From assembly GCA_902597675.1 (NCBI GenBank), contig CACJYR010000003.1, positions 1-64,000 on the forward strand: DNA of 64,000 bases, written 5' to 3'. Below, piece by piece: positions 10,820 to 21,567 of the stretch. Below the pieces are notes generated by a model. That model saw only the letters and a list, made by a program, of their open reading frames with translations. It did no database searches and had not been told where the DNA came from. How positions within the stretch are numbered: position 1 is the first letter of the stretch; the number at the start of each line of letters is the position of its first letter. A program made the translations under genes and the position numbers. The DNA comes from an uncultured Pelagibacteraceae bacterium (GTDB lineage Bacteria > Pseudomonadota > Alphaproteobacteria > Pelagibacterales > Pelagibacteraceae).

Positions 10820-11477
10820 AAAAATTTTTCTTCAAATTAGTTTTCAAATATTGATCATGATTTCTTTTTTCTTCTTCAGTGGGTTTTATGATTTTTTTAA
10901 AATAAGAAATATTTGTTTTGGACATCTGGTTATTATCAATAGTTTCATTAATAAAATTTAATTTGGGCTCTTTTTGATCTATTAAATTGATGTAAACTTT
11001 TGATAATAGATCACAATCGATTAAAGCTGTATGTTTTTCTCTTTTGGAATTATCTATTCTATACCTTTTGCACAAAGCATCTAAACTATTAGAAGAGCCC
11101 GGAAATTTATCTCTGGCTAAAATAACAGTGTCTATAATTTCATTATTAATTAAATTTTTACCTGCTATTTTTAATTCATTATTTAAATGCGATAGATCAA
11201 ATTCAGCATTATGAATTATTAGTTTTTTTCCCTCTATATAAAGTAAAAAATCATCTGCTATTTCATTAAATTTTTTCTTATCAGACAAGAATTCATCTGT
11301 ATATCCATGAGTTTCTAAAGCTTTTTCAGAAACTTTCCTCCCTGGATTTAAATAACAATGAAAGTTATTATTTGTAGGAATAAAATTTTCTAACTCAATG
11401 CATCCTATCTCAACTATTCGATGACCCTCTCTAACAGACAATCCCGTTGTTTCTGTATCTAAAATTACTTCTTTCAT
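10812..11477 (-). CDS. dnaQ: DNA polymerase III epsilon subunit (3'-5' exonuclease)
   Basis: EVILDTETTGLSVREGHRIVEIGCIEL, HNAEFDLSHLNNEL, HTALIDCDLLSKVYINL. Confidence 0.95.
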   Translation of the reverse strand: MKEVILDTETTGLSVREGHRIVEIGCIELENFIPTNNNFHCYLNPGRKVSEKALETHGYTDEFLSDKKKFNEIADDFLLYIEGKKLIIHNAEFDLSHLNNELKIAGKNLINNEIIDTVILARDKFPGSSNSLDALCKRYRIDNSKREKHTALIDCDLLSKVYINLIDQKEPKLNFINETIDNNQMSKTNISYFKKIIKPTEEEKRNHDQYLKTNLKKNFFN

Positions 11478-12047
11478 TTAATAAATTTGATTAAGAATAT
11501 ATTTTATCTGTTTTTTAATAAATCTATTTGTAAAATTATTTTTAATAATAAAGTTTGATTTTTTTTTTTTGTAATCAAGTGGTAGTTGTATTTTTCTAAA
11601 TCTGTTCATAATTTTTGAATTAAAATTTTGCCTTTTTTTTAATCTCTTTAAAATTTCAGATTTTTTAGATTGAACAAATATTAAAATATCTTTTTTTTTA
11701 TTGATTTTATTCTCAAGTAATAAAGGAATATCTAAAACGATTAATTTACTTTTTTTATTTTTCTTTAAAAAGATATTCATCTTCTTTCTTATTTCGGGAT
11801 GAATAATTTTAACAATTTTCTTTAAATTATTTTTATTTGCTAATATTGTCTTTGTTACTTCTTCTTTTTTAATTGGAAATTGAGTGATATGTTTAGGTAA
11901 AGCTTTATTTAGTTTAGTAAAAATTTTTCTATTCTTTTTATATAATTTTCCAACTTCGTTATCGGCATTAAATACTGGGCAACCAAATGACTTGGCTACA
12001 AAGCTTTTTCCTGATCCAATATCTCCTAGAATTCCAATTCTAATCAT
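11478..12047 (-). CDS. coaE: Dephospho-CoA kinase
   Basis: IGILGDIGSGKSFVAKSFGCPVFNADNEV, IVLDIPLLLE. Confidence 0.93.
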   Translation of the reverse strand: MIRIGILGDIGSGKSFVAKSFGCPVFNADNEVGKLYKKNRKIFTKLNKALPKHITQFPIKKEEVTKTILANKNNLKKIVKIIHPEIRKKMNIFLKKNKKSKLIVLDIPLLLENKINKKKDILIFVQSKKSEILKRLKKRQNFNSKIMNRFRKIQLPLDYKKKKSNFIIKNNFTNRFIKKQIKYILNQIY

Positions 12048-12834
12048 TATCTAAAAGCTTAAATGTATCAGTATTAACTTTTGGTTCTATCTTGTGCCAT
12101 AATTTAAATGCTTCTAGAGCTTGGTATACAAACATAGTTTTTCCATTTTCGGTCTTATATCCTAATTGTTTTCCCATTTTTAAAAATTGAGTTTCTTGAG
12201 GATTATAAATTACGTCATAAAACAATCTGTCATTTCCGGAACTTAAAAAATTTAGATTTATTTTTTCATTATTCAAACCAAGGCTCGTGGCATTTATTAC
12301 CATATGAAAATCAGTTAGGTTTCCCCATTCTAAAATTTTAATATTATTAAACAAAACTTTTAAATTTTCTGCCTTCTCTTTAGTCCTGTTGCTAATTGTT
12401 ATCTCTTGAACATTCATATTTTGTAATGCAAAAATTATTGATGGAACTACACCACCGGCCCCCAAAATCAAAACTTTCTTGCCATTTACACTGAAGTTTA
12501 ACTTTCTAATCGCACTATCAAAACCAGCTATATCTGTATTGTGTCCAACTAGATCACCATCTTCAAAAGTAATTGTGTTTACTGATTGGGTATGTTCTGC
12601 CTCTGGGCTTAATTTATCTAAAAAAGGAATAACTGTTTTTTTAAAAGGGACAGTCACATTGCAACCAGCTATTTTTTGCTCCTTAATAGTTTGAATAAAA
12701 TTTTTAATTTCATGATCTTCTAGTTTAATTTTGTCATATGTAGCATTAATATTATTTTCTTTTAGCCACCAGTTTTGAAGTTTGGGAGACAAGGAATGAT
12801 TAATTGGGTTTCCTATTACTAAATATTTTTTCAT
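12040..12834 (-). CDS. aroE: Shikimate dehydrogenase
   Basis: VIGNPINHSLSPKLQNWWL, GCNVTVPFK, GHNTDIAGF, LGAGGVVPSI, ISNRTKEKAENL. Confidence 0.96.
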   Translation of the reverse strand: MKKYLVIGNPINHSLSPKLQNWWLKENNINATYDKIKLEDHEIKNFIQTIKEQKIAGCNVTVPFKKTVIPFLDKLSPEAEHTQSVNTITFEDGDLVGHNTDIAGFDSAIRKLNFSVNGKKVLILGAGGVVPSIIFALQNMNVQEITISNRTKEKAENLKVLFNNIKILEWGNLTDFHMVINATSLGLNNEKINLNFLSSGNDRLFYDVIYNPQETQFLKMGKQLGYKTENGKTMFVYQALEAFKLWHKIEPKVNTDTFKLLDND

Positions 12835-13415
12835 TCGTAATTACTCAAGTATTGTTTTATTTTTTTGATCGGTAAACCCATTATAGTGTCTTCATCCCCA
12901 TCAATATTTAAGAATAATTTTCTACCCTCTCCTTCAATTTGGTAAACGTTGTAAGCATATAATGCTTCATCTGTGATTTTTGACAAATAACTTTTAAGCT
13001 CTTCTAAATTAAATTGTTTCATTGTTAAAGTTGCTTTATCAGTATAATTCCAAATCATGGCACCATTTTGAGAAATACAAACCGAACTAATGAGATGATG
13101 TTTTTTTCCATTAAGCTTTTTTAAAATTTCTAAAGCTTGATCTCTGTTTGTCGGTTTAGATATTAATTCACCCTCTAAATCTATTACACTATCAGCACCT
13201 AAAACTAAAAATCCTTGGTTTTTTTGACTAACCTTGTTTGCTTTCAACTCAGCTAAATTTTTTGATATTAGTTCAGGAGATGCTTTTTCTTTAATTAAAC
13301 TTTCTTTGACAATATCCTCGTCTAAATTAGAGTTTTGTACTTCTGTGGAGATATTGTTATCATCCAAAATTTGCTTTCTTACTTTGCTTTTTGAGGCAAG
13401 TATAATTTTAACCAT
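12831..13415 (-). CDS. maf: Maf-like nucleotide pyrophosphatase
   Basis: ILASKSKVRKQIL, VLGADSVIDLEGELISKP, YQIEGEGRKLFLNIDGDEDTIMGLPI. Confidence 0.93.
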   Translation of the reverse strand: MVKIILASKSKVRKQILDDNNISTEVQNSNLDEDIVKESLIKEKASPELISKNLAELKANKVSQKNQGFLVLGADSVIDLEGELISKPTNRDQALEILKKLNGKKHHLISSVCISQNGAMIWNYTDKATLTMKQFNLEELKSYLSKITDEALYAYNVYQIEGEGRKLFLNIDGDEDTIMGLPIKKIKQYLSNYE

Positions 13416-14232
13416 TGTTTTTATATATTTCGTATATCTTTATAATTGAGGCAGCAGTTTCTTCGACCGATTTTCTAGTAACATCTATAATTGGCCACTT
13501 ATATTTTTTAAAAGTATTTTTAGCGTCCTCAACTTCTTTTTTAATACTAGATAAATCCGTATAAGATTTATTCTGAGACTCTTTTAATGAATTCATACGA
13601 TTTTTCCTAATATCAGCTAACCTATCTGCCTCTGTGCTTAAGCCAACAATACAAGTTACTTTTGGGTCTTCTTTTAAAGTCTCGGGGATAGAATTTTCAT
13701 TTACCAAAGGAATATTAGATATTTTATAACCTTTGTTTGCTAGATAAATCGAGGTTGGTGTTTTACTGGTCCTACTAACCCCCAATAAAATAATATCCGA
13801 TTTTTTAATGTCTTTAACTAAATTTCCATCATCATGGTTCATGGTAAATTGAATTGCTTCAATCCTTTTATAATATTCATCATTAAGAGTGTATTGACCA
13901 CTGGGCTGATGAGATGCTTTTTGGTTAAGCAGCTTTGAAAAGCTCAAGATTAAATCTCCAAGAACACCAAAACAAGGTATTTTCTTTTCTTCACTATTTC
14001 TTGCAAGATATTTTGCTAGGCCACTATCTACGATCGAATATAAAATAATAGAGTTTTGATTTTCCTGAGCATTAGATAAAATTTTTAAAATTTGATTTTC
14101 TGTTCTTGTAAAAGAATAAGTGTGTATTTTATAATTTATATTTTTAAACTGAGCTTTAATTGCAGTAAAAATTCTATCTAACGTTTCACCCGTAGAGTCT
14201 GATATTAGATAAATCTGATAAATATTACTCAT
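13408..14232 (-). CDS. Pyruvate, phosphate dikinase / PEP synthetase regulatory protein (PPSR family, DUF299)
   Basis: IYLISDSTGETLDRIFTAI, DIILLGVSRTSKTPTSIYLANKGYKISNIPLV. Confidence 0.94.
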   Translation of the reverse strand: MSNIYQIYLISDSTGETLDRIFTAIKAQFKNINYKIHTYSFTRTENQILKILSNAQENQNSIILYSIVDSGLAKYLARNSEEKKIPCFGVLGDLILSFSKLLNQKASHQPSGQYTLNDEYYKRIEAIQFTMNHDDGNLVKDIKKSDIILLGVSRTSKTPTSIYLANKGYKISNIPLVNENSIPETLKEDPKVTCIVGLSTEADRLADIRKNRMNSLKESQNKSYTDLSSIKKEVEDAKNTFKKYKWPIIDVTRKSVEETAASIIKIYEIYKNNG

Positions 14233-14513
14233 GTATAAAGTGTTAATAGTTTTGTTTTATTTAGACAAAGTTGGTTAATTTTATAAATTTAAAATTTATG
14301 CCGTAAAACATAGCTTTTATTAACATTATTAAACATCTGTATAAAGTTTTTCATTAAATTGAAATATTGGTAATAAGCTTCAATATTACTTATATATATA
14401 TCAAAAAATTACATTTAAATGTTAATAACTAGTCTGTAAAATGTATATAAAATTTAATCCACGTATTTCACAGCTCATATTACAACTACTATTAAATAAA
14501 CTTAATTATTAAT
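14233..14513. other. Candidate chromosomal replication origin (oriC)
   Basis: Longest clearly non-coding, very AT-rich gap, between the PPSR gene (-) and hemE (+). Genes diverge from it on both sides. Contains degenerate DnaA-box-like sequences (TTATACAGA as reverse complement at 14336-14344; TAATCCACG at 14455-14463), a perfect match to the IHF consensus WATCAANNNNTTR (TATCAAAAAATTA, 14399-14411) and an AT-only TATATATATA tract. Confidence 0.72.
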
Positions 14514-15515
14514 ATGTCTAACATCAAGAAAGTTATTAAAAACGGAAAAACAGATTTAAATCCTATATGGATTATGAGGCAAGCTGGAAGATATCTGCCA
14601 GAGTTTAGAGAAATTAGAAAAAAAAATACTGATTTTATTAAACTATGTTTAAATTCTAGTTTATCAGCTGAAATAACCTTACAACCTCTAAAAAGATTTG
14701 ACTTAGATGCAGCCATAATCTTTTCTGATATATTAATTTTACCTTACGGTTTGAAACAAAAAGTGGAATTTAAAAAAAATGTTGGACCCATTCTTGGTAA
14801 TTTAAATCTTGACCAGGCATTTGAAGTTTCTGAGAAAGATTTTATTGAAAGAGTTGATCCTGTTTATAAAGCTATAAATTTGGTAAGAAATAACAATCTA
14901 ACAGAAAACAAATCTACCATAGGTTTTGTTGGAGCTCCTTGGACATTACTTGTTTATATTTTAAATAAACAATCTCCAAAAATAAAACTTAAAGAAAATT
15001 TTTTTAAAGATTTTTCTATTATTGAAAAAACTTTAAAGATAGTAGATAAATTTTTAAAAATTCATATTAAAAATCAAATTGATAGTGGCGCAGAGATTGT
15101 ACAAATTTTTGATAGTTGGGCAGGATTATTAGAAGATAAGGATTATGATTTTTATATCTATAATCCAACTTGTTCATTAGTTGAATTCACTAAATCTTTA
15201 AATGTTCCAGTGATTTGCTTTCCACGAGGAATAAAGGATTACAAAAAATATTGTGAAATTGTAAAACCAGATGCAATTTGTATAGATTATGAAGTTGATC
15301 CAATAAAAATTGCAAAAGAGATAAGAATTCCTGTGCAAGGCGGCATGGATCCAAAAGTTTTACTTACTGATAAAGAAAACCTTAAAAGAGAAGCAATCAA
15401 GTATCTGGATATTTTTAAAGATCATCCATATATATTTAATTTAGGTCATGGAATATTACCCGAAACAGATCCAAGTATGATGGATTATTTAGTTAAAACT
15501 ATAAAAGATTATTAA
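14514..15515 (+). CDS. hemE: Uroporphyrinogen decarboxylase
   Basis: PIWIMRQAGRYLPEFREIR, FSDILILPYGL, GFVGAPWTLLVYIL, FDSWAG, NLGHGILPETDP. Confidence 0.98.
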   Translation: MSNIKKVIKNGKTDLNPIWIMRQAGRYLPEFREIRKKNTDFIKLCLNSSLSAEITLQPLKRFDLDAAIIFSDILILPYGLKQKVEFKKNVGPILGNLNLDQAFEVSEKDFIERVDPVYKAINLVRNNNLTENKSTIGFVGAPWTLLVYILNKQSPKIKLKENFFKDFSIIEKTLKIVDKFLKIHIKNQIDSGAEIVQIFDSWAGLLEDKDYDFYIYNPTCSLVEFTKSLNVPVICFPRGIKDYKKYCEIVKPDAICIDYEVDPIKIAKEIRIPVQGGMDPKVLLTDKENLKREAIKYLDIFKDHPYIFNLGHGILPETDPSMMDYLVKTIKDY

Positions 15516-16513
15516 TGAAAAAAGAATTAAATCACCCGCCTATTAATTTTGGTAAAACAGGAGCTCTGATAATAAATTTAGGGACACCAGATTCCACAAG
15601 TTGGTTCGACATTAGAAAATATTTGAAAGAATTTTTGTCAGACAAAAGAGTAATAGAAGTTAATCCTATTATTTGGCAAATTATATTAAACGTTTTCATA
15701 TTAAATTTTAGACCATCTAAAACTGCTAAAGCTTATAAAGAAATTTGGATGAAAGATGAAAATATTTCTCCCCTTCTCTATTATACACAAGAACAAGCCA
15801 AGAAATTATCAAGCTTACTTTCTGAAAAAAACCTAATTATTGACTATGCCATGAGGTATGGAAATCCGAGTATCAAAAGTAAAATAAAAAAATTACACGA
15901 AAAAGGTTGTGAGAACTTGATTATACTTCCTTTATATCCCCAATATGCTGCCGCAACAACAGCAACTGTTTGTGATGAAGTTTATAGAACGTTAATGAAA
16001 ATGAGATGGCAACCATCAATCAAAATAATACCACATTATGAGTCACATCCTTTGTATATAGATGCTTTGGTAAATTCATTAAATAAGAAAATAAAAGAAA
16101 TAAACTGGAAGCCGGATTTAATATTGGCATCTTATCATGGTATACCCCAAAAATATTTCGATAAAGGAGACCCATATCACTGCTATTGTCAAAAAACGAC
16201 AAGATTGATTTCAGAGAAATTTAATTCAATAGAAATTAAAACAACATTTCAGTCTAGATTTGGTCCTCAAAAATGGCTTGAGCCCTATACTGATAAAACA
16301 CTGGAGAAATTGCCCAAAGAGGGAAAGAAGAATGTTCTAGCAATATGTCCTGGTTTTTCCTCAGATTGTGTTGAGACATTAGAAGAAATTCTTATTCAGG
16401 GTAAAGAGAGTTTTTTAGAATCTGGTGGTGAAAATTTCGATATGGTGCCATGTTTAAATGATAATAATGATCATATAAATTTATTAAAATCATTAATTCA
16501 ACAAAACATATAA
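15515..16513 (+). CDS. hemH: Ferrochelatase
   Basis: GALIINLGTPDSTSWFDIRKYLKEFLSDKRVIE, ASYHGIPQKYFDKGDPYHCYCQKTTRLI, TFQSRFGPQKWLEPYTDKTLEKL. Confidence 0.98.
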   Translation: MKKELNHPPINFGKTGALIINLGTPDSTSWFDIRKYLKEFLSDKRVIEVNPIIWQIILNVFILNFRPSKTAKAYKEIWMKDENISPLLYYTQEQAKKLSSLLSEKNLIIDYAMRYGNPSIKSKIKKLHEKGCENLIILPLYPQYAAATTATVCDEVYRTLMKMRWQPSIKIIPHYESHPLYIDALVNSLNKKIKEINWKPDLILASYHGIPQKYFDKGDPYHCYCQKTTRLISEKFNSIEIKTTFQSRFGPQKWLEPYTDKTLEKLPKEGKKNVLAICPGFSSDCVETLEEILIQGKESFLESGGENFDMVPCLNDNNDHINLLKSLIQQNI

Positions 16514-16516
16514 TCT

Positions 16517-16951
16517 ATGAATACTTACTTGCTTTTTAAATCTCTTCATCTAATAGCAGTAATTTCTTGGATGGCAGGTCTTTTATATCTTCCGAGAATT
16601 TTTGTTTATCATTCACAAAATAATGACAAACCATTGGTATCAGATGTATTTAAAGTAATGGAAAAAAAACTTTTTTTTTATATTATGACTCCTGCAATGA
16701 CTCTATCCTGGATATTCGGGTTAGTATTAATACATGAAATAGGTTTTGAGCAACTAGGGCAAAAGTGGATGGTATTAAAATTAGTTTTTGTGATTATTTT
16801 AACCTTGTATCATTTTTATCTTGGAAGAATTTTAGGGCAATTTAAATTAGATATGAATAAGCATTCTCATAAATATTATAGATACATTAATGAAATACCC
16901 ACATTATTGCTTATTTTAATCATATTTATTGTAATATTTAAGCCTATCTAA
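16517..16951 (+). CDS. hemJ: Protoporphyrinogen oxidase HemJ-like
   Basis: KSLHLIAVISWMAGLLYLPRIFVYH; clustered with hemE/hemH. Confidence 0.93.
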   Translation: MNTYLLFKSLHLIAVISWMAGLLYLPRIFVYHSQNNDKPLVSDVFKVMEKKLFFYIMTPAMTLSWIFGLVLIHEIGFEQLGQKWMVLKLVFVIILTLYHFYLGRILGQFKLDMNKHSHKYYRYINEIPTLLLILIIFIVIFKPI

Positions 16952-17013
16952 GGTTGAATTATTTTAATTAGCATATATATTAGTTCTATTATTAAGTCCT
17001 TAATAATTTACTC

Positions 17014-18282
17014 ATGAACATACAAGAACTAAAACTCAAATCATCAGAACAACTTATTTCTCAAGCAGAAGAGCTTGGTATTGAAAATGCAAGTACTCTA
17101 AGAAAGCAAGAGATACTTTTTGCAATTTTAAAAAAAGTAGCAGAAAAAGAGGAGATTACTGGAGCAGGGGTATTACAACTACTTCAAGATGGCTTTGGTT
17201 TTCTGAGAGCAATGGAGTCAAATTATTTGCCGGGTCCAGATGATATTTATGTAAGCCCAAGTCAGATTAGAAAATTTGGTCTTAGAACTGGTGATACTGT
17301 TGAAGGACCAGTTAGAGCTCCAAAAGAAGGAGAAAGATATTTTGCATTACTACAAGTAAGTAAAATTAACTTTGAAGAACCTGACAAATCCAGACATAAA
17401 ATAGCTTTTGATAACTTGACACCTCTTTATCCAGATAAACAACTTGTTATGGAGGTGGAGCAAGTAAAACCAGATAAAAAACAAGATTTAACTCCAAGGC
17501 TTATAGATCTTGTAAGTCCCATCGGAAAAGGTCAAAGATCAATTATTATCTCACCTCCAAAGGCTGGAAAAACTATGATTTTACAGAGTATAGCCAACTC
17601 AATAGCAAAAAATTATCCAGAATGTTATTTAATCGTTTTGTTAATTGACGAGAGGCCTGAAGAAGTAACTGATATGCAGAGAACTGTAAAAGGAGAAGTA
17701 ATTAGTTCAACTTTCGATGAACCAGCACAACGGCACGTAGCTGTTGCTGAGATGGTAATAGAAAAAGCTAAAAGACTAACAGAACACAAAAAAGATGTTG
17801 TTATATTATTAGATTCAATTACGAGACTAGGAAGAGCTTATAATGCAGTAATACCAAGTTCTGGTAAAGTTTTAACAGGTGGTGTTGATGCAAATGCTCT
17901 TCAAAGACCTAAGAGGTTTTTTGGTGCTGCGAGAAATATAGAAGAGGGTGGATCGTTAACAATTATTTCTACAGCATTAATAGACACTGGAAGTAGGATG
18001 GATGAAGTAATTTTTGAAGAATTTAAAGGAACTGGTAATAGTGAGACGGTTCTCGATAGAAAAATTGCGGATAAAAGAATCTATCCAGCTATTGATATTA
18101 CAAAGTCAGGTACAAGAAGAGAAGAATTGTTATTTGATAAAAATGATTTACAGAAGATGAATGTTTTGAGAAGGATAATTGCACCAATGGGAACCATGGA
18201 CGCCATTGAGTTTATCAATTCAAAACTTAAAGATACAAAAAACAATGCTGAGTTCTTTAATTCAATGAACAAACCAGCATAA
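17014..18282 (+). CDS. rho: Transcription termination factor Rho
   Basis: [81 protein letters not shown]. Confidence 0.99.
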   Translation: MNIQELKLKSSEQLISQAEELGIENASTLRKQEILFAILKKVAEKEEITGAGVLQLLQDGFGFLRAMESNYLPGPDDIYVSPSQIRKFGLRTGDTVEGPVRAPKEGERYFALLQVSKINFEEPDKSRHKIAFDNLTPLYPDKQLVMEVEQVKPDKKQDLTPRLIDLVSPIGKGQRSIIISPPKAGKTMILQSIANSIAKNYPECYLIVLLIDERPEEVTDMQRTVKGEVISSTFDEPAQRHVAVAEMVIEKAKRLTEHKKDVVILLDSITRLGRAYNAVIPSSGKVLTGGVDANALQRPKRFFGAARNIEEGGSLTIISTALIDTGSRMDEVIFEEFKGTGNSETVLDRKIADKRIYPAIDITKSGTRREELLFDKNDLQKMNVLRRIIAPMGTMDAIEFINSKLKDTKNNAEFFNSMNKPA

Positions 18283-18324
18283 TTTAATTTTCCAATACCA
18301 TATAATTGAAGCTATAATATTTGA

Positions 18325-19656
18325 ATGACTATTTATGCTTTATCGACTGGTCCAGGTGTATCTGGTGTAGCAATTGTAAGAGTTTCTGGCCCGGAGGCGT
18401 CAAAAGCAATTAAATTACTCACCAAGAAAGATCTACCTACTCCGAGAACAGCAACTCTTCGAAAAATAAATAACTTCAACACTTCTGAGTTGATTGATGA
18501 AGGTATTATTATCTGGTTTCCTGGTCCTGAGAGCTACACAGGTGAGGATATGGCTGAGTTCCATGTTCACGGGGGAAAAGCGATAGTTTTAGCATTACAA
18601 AACGAATTGTCTAAAATAGAAAATTTCAGGCTAGCTGAGCCAGGAGAATTTACAAAGATAGCATTCCAAAATGGAAAAATTAATTTGTTAAAGGCAGAAA
18701 GTATAGGTGATTTAATTTCAGCAGAAACCGAAATGCAAAGATTACAAGCTGTAAAAATTATGGAAGGTAAGTCAGCTGAGAAATTTAATGATTTAAGAGA
18801 AAAGTTATTAAAGATCTTATCTTTTGTTGAGGCAAAAATAGATTTTCCCGAGGAAGATTTACCTGATGAAAATATTAAACAGATTAAAAAAGATACAACT
18901 GAAGTTTTAAACAAAATTGAAAAAACTTTAGATGATCAAAAGATCGGTGAAATAATCCGCGAAGGTTTTAAAATTGCTATCATTGGCCCAACTAATGCTG
19001 GAAAATCTTCATTATTAAATAATTTATCAAATAGAGATGTAGCGATAGTGTCCGAAATTGCTGGAACAACAAGGGACGTGATTGAAACACATTTAAATAT
19101 TGATGGTTATCCTGTTATTATTTCAGATACAGCAGGTATTAGGAGCTCTAAAGACGAAATAGAGAAAAAAGGTATTAAATTATCCTTAGATAGAGCAGAA
19201 AAAGCTGATTTGAAATTAGTTGTAGTAGATGCTAAAAGCATTGATTTTAGCGGATTTTTAAACGATCTACTAAAAGATAATGCAATTTTAGTTATAAATA
19301 AGTCAGATCTTATTAATGGAGAATTGGATCCGGAGGTAAGGAAATTCGATCATGTATTAATTTCATTAAAGGAAAACGAGAATTTAGATGAATTGATTTC
19401 AAAGATCAAAAATAAATTAAAGACAAAATTTATGATAAATGACGATATATTAATTACTAGAGAAAGACATAGACAACACTTAGTTCATTGTTCAGATAAT
19501 TTGAAAAATTTCCTAGAAAAAAATGATAAAAAAGATTTTGATAAAGCCGCTGAAGATTTAAGGTTAGCTACTAGAAATTTAGAAATGATTGTTGGAAAGG
19601 TCGATGTAGAGGAAATATTAGGTAGTATTTTCAATGATTTTTGTATTGGAAAATAA
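18325..19656 (+). CDS. mnmE: tRNA modification GTPase MnmE
   Basis: GPGVSGVAIVRVSGP, GPNAGKSS-type P-loop GPTNAGKSSLLN, DTAGIRSSKDEIEKKGI, C-terminal FNDFCIGK. Confidence 0.98.
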   Translation: MTIYALSTGPGVSGVAIVRVSGPEASKAIKLLTKKDLPTPRTATLRKINNFNTSELIDEGIIIWFPGPESYTGEDMAEFHVHGGKAIVLALQNELSKIENFRLAEPGEFTKIAFQNGKINLLKAESIGDLISAETEMQRLQAVKIMEGKSAEKFNDLREKLLKILSFVEAKIDFPEEDLPDENIKQIKKDTTEVLNKIEKTLDDQKIGEIIREGFKIAIIGPTNAGKSSLLNNLSNRDVAIVSEIAGTTRDVIETHLNIDGYPVIISDTAGIRSSKDEIEKKGIKLSLDRAEKADLKLVVVDAKSIDFSGFLNDLLKDNAILVINKSDLINGELDPEVRKFDHVLISLKENENLDELISKIKNKLKTKFMINDDILITRERHRQHLVHCSDNLKNFLEKNDKKDFDKAAEDLRLATRNLEMIVGKVDVEEILGSIFNDFCIGK

Positions 19657-19695
19657 GATCCTTGTAAAATTTTTTTTCAAATATAAATTTACATC

Positions 19696-21567
19696 ATGAA
19701 AAATGAATTTTCATTTGATGTTGTTGTAATAGGAGGAGGCCATGCTGGTTGCGAAGCAGCAGCTGCTTCAGCTCGTCTAGGAGTAAATACTGCTCTATTC
19801 ACCCATAATAAAAATACTATTGGTGAAATGTCATGTAATCCTGCAATTGGTGGCTTGGGTAAAGGTCATTTAGTCAGAGAAATAGATGCATTAGATGGCG
19901 TTATGGGAGTAATTGCAGACAAATCAGGAATACAATTTAGGTTACTAAATAGGAGCAGAGGACCAGCTGTGAGAGGTCCAAGAACTCAGTCTGATAGATC
20001 ATTATACAAGCGATTTATGCAAGAAAAACTTGCAAACTATTGTAATTTAAGCATTTTTTCGGATCCTGTAATTAAGTTTATTTTTTCAAATAATACGATA
20101 AATGGATTTTTAACATTAAAAGGAAACAAGATTAACTGTAATAAAATAATACTTACTACAGGCACTTTTTTAAATGGATTGATACATATTGGTAATGAGC
20201 GTACTCCAGCGGGAAGATATAATGAAAAACCTAGCACAGGTTTAAGTGAACAATTAGAAAAATATAAATTTAAAATAGGTAGACTGAAAACAGGTACTCC
20301 TCCTAGACTCGATGCTAGAACAATAAATTTCAAAAATTTGGAAAAACAAGCAGCGGATGACAATCCTTATTTTTTTTCCTTCCTAACGAAATCAACAACT
20401 AACAAACAAGTGTCTTGTTCGATGACGTATACTAACGAAAAGGTGCATAAGATAATTGAAAAAAATTTGTCTAAGAGCGCAATGTACTCTGGTAGCATTC
20501 AAGGGGTGGGCCCTAGATATTGTCCATCAATTGAAGATAAAATAGTCAAGTTTGCCGAAAAGACGAGGCATCAAATATTTTTAGAGCCAGAGGGTCTTAG
20601 TGACTACACAATTTATCCAAATGGAATATCAAATTCGCTACCTGAGGTGGTACAAGCTGAAATACTCAACAATATCAATGGTTTAGAAAATGTAAAAATG
20701 ATTAGACCAGGATATGCAATAGAATATGACTATGTGGACCCTAGGGAGCTTTTTCTAACTCTTGAGACTAAAAAAATTAAGAACTTATATTTAGCCGGTC
20801 AGATAAACGGAACCACTGGATATGAGGAGGCTGCAGCTCAAGGTCTTGTAGCTGGTGTTAATGCAGCTTTGTCATTTATGAATAAAGAGCCATTCATACT
20901 AGATAGATCAGATGCCTATATTGGAGTGATGATAGATGATTTGGTTACCAAGGGTGTTGCAGAGCCCTATAGAATGTTTACTTCAAGAGCCGAGTATAGG
21001 CTGAGCTTAAGAGCAGATAATGCTGATTTGAGACTTACCAACAAAGGCATAAAAATTGGCTTAGTGTCAAGTGATAGAAAGTTAAAATTTGAGGATAAAT
21101 TTGCTAAAATGAGTGAAATATCTCTTCAAATGTCGAGTTTAAGTATATCTCCAACAAAAGCTGATAAACATGGTATTAAAGTAGCAAAGGATGGTATTTT
21201 ACGTTCAGCAGATGAAATTTTAGCCCAAAAAGATGCTAATATGAGTAAAATGCGTGATATTTGGCCTGAAATTAAGGATTTTGGGTTTGAAATTGATGAA
21301 CAAATAGAAATTAATTCTCATTACAGAGGCTATTTAAAAAAGCAAAATGCGGATATTTTAGCCTTTAAAAGAGATGAAAATTTAATTATCCCAGATAATA
21401 TCGATTATGATCAATTTTCGGGTTTATCAAATGAGGTAAAAGCTAAATTTAAGAAAATAAGACCAAAAACTATGGGTCAAGCGTTAAGAATAGATGGTAT
21501 TACTCCAGCAGCTGTATATATTTTGTTGTCACACGTTAAAAGAAAGTCTATTAAGCATATAGCTTAA
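19696..21567 (+). CDS. mnmG: tRNA uridine-5-carboxymethylaminomethyl synthesis enzyme MnmG (GidA)
   Basis: [63 protein letters not shown]. Confidence 0.99.
   Translation: MKNEFSFDVVVIGGGHAGCEAAAASARLGVNTALFTHNKNTIGEMSCNPAIGGLGKGHLVREIDALDGVMGVIADKSGIQFRLLNRSRGPAVRGPRTQSDRSLYKRFMQEKLANYCNLSIFSDPVIKFIFSNNTINGFLTLKGNKINCNKIILTTGTFLNGLIHIGNERTPAGRYNEKPSTGLSEQLEKYKFKIGRLKTGTPPRLDARTINFKNLEKQAADDNPYFFSFLTKSTTNKQVSCSMTYTNEKVHKIIEKNLSKSAMYSGSIQGVGPRYCPSIEDKIVKFAEKTRHQIFLEPEGLSDYTIYPNGISNSLPEVVQAEILNNINGLENVKMIRPGYAIEYDYVDPRELFLTLETKKIKNLYLAGQINGTTGYEEAAAQGLVAGVNAALSFMNKEPFILDRSDAYIGVMIDDLVTKGVAEPYRMFTSRAEYRLSLRADNADLRLTNKGIKIGLVSSDRKLKFEDKFAKMSEISLQMSSLSISPTKADKHGIKVAKDGILRSADEILAQKDANMSKMRDIWPEIKDFGFEIDEQIEINSHYRGYLKKQNADILAFKRDENLIIPDNIDYDQFSGLSNEVKAKFKKIRPKTMGQALRIDGITPAAVYILLSHVKRKSIKHIA

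Noticed and set aside
10770-10961. 63-aa plus-strand ORF at the secB-dnaQ junction
   Set aside because: Overlaps the ends of two convergent supported genes; Phe/Ile-rich, no signal of coding.
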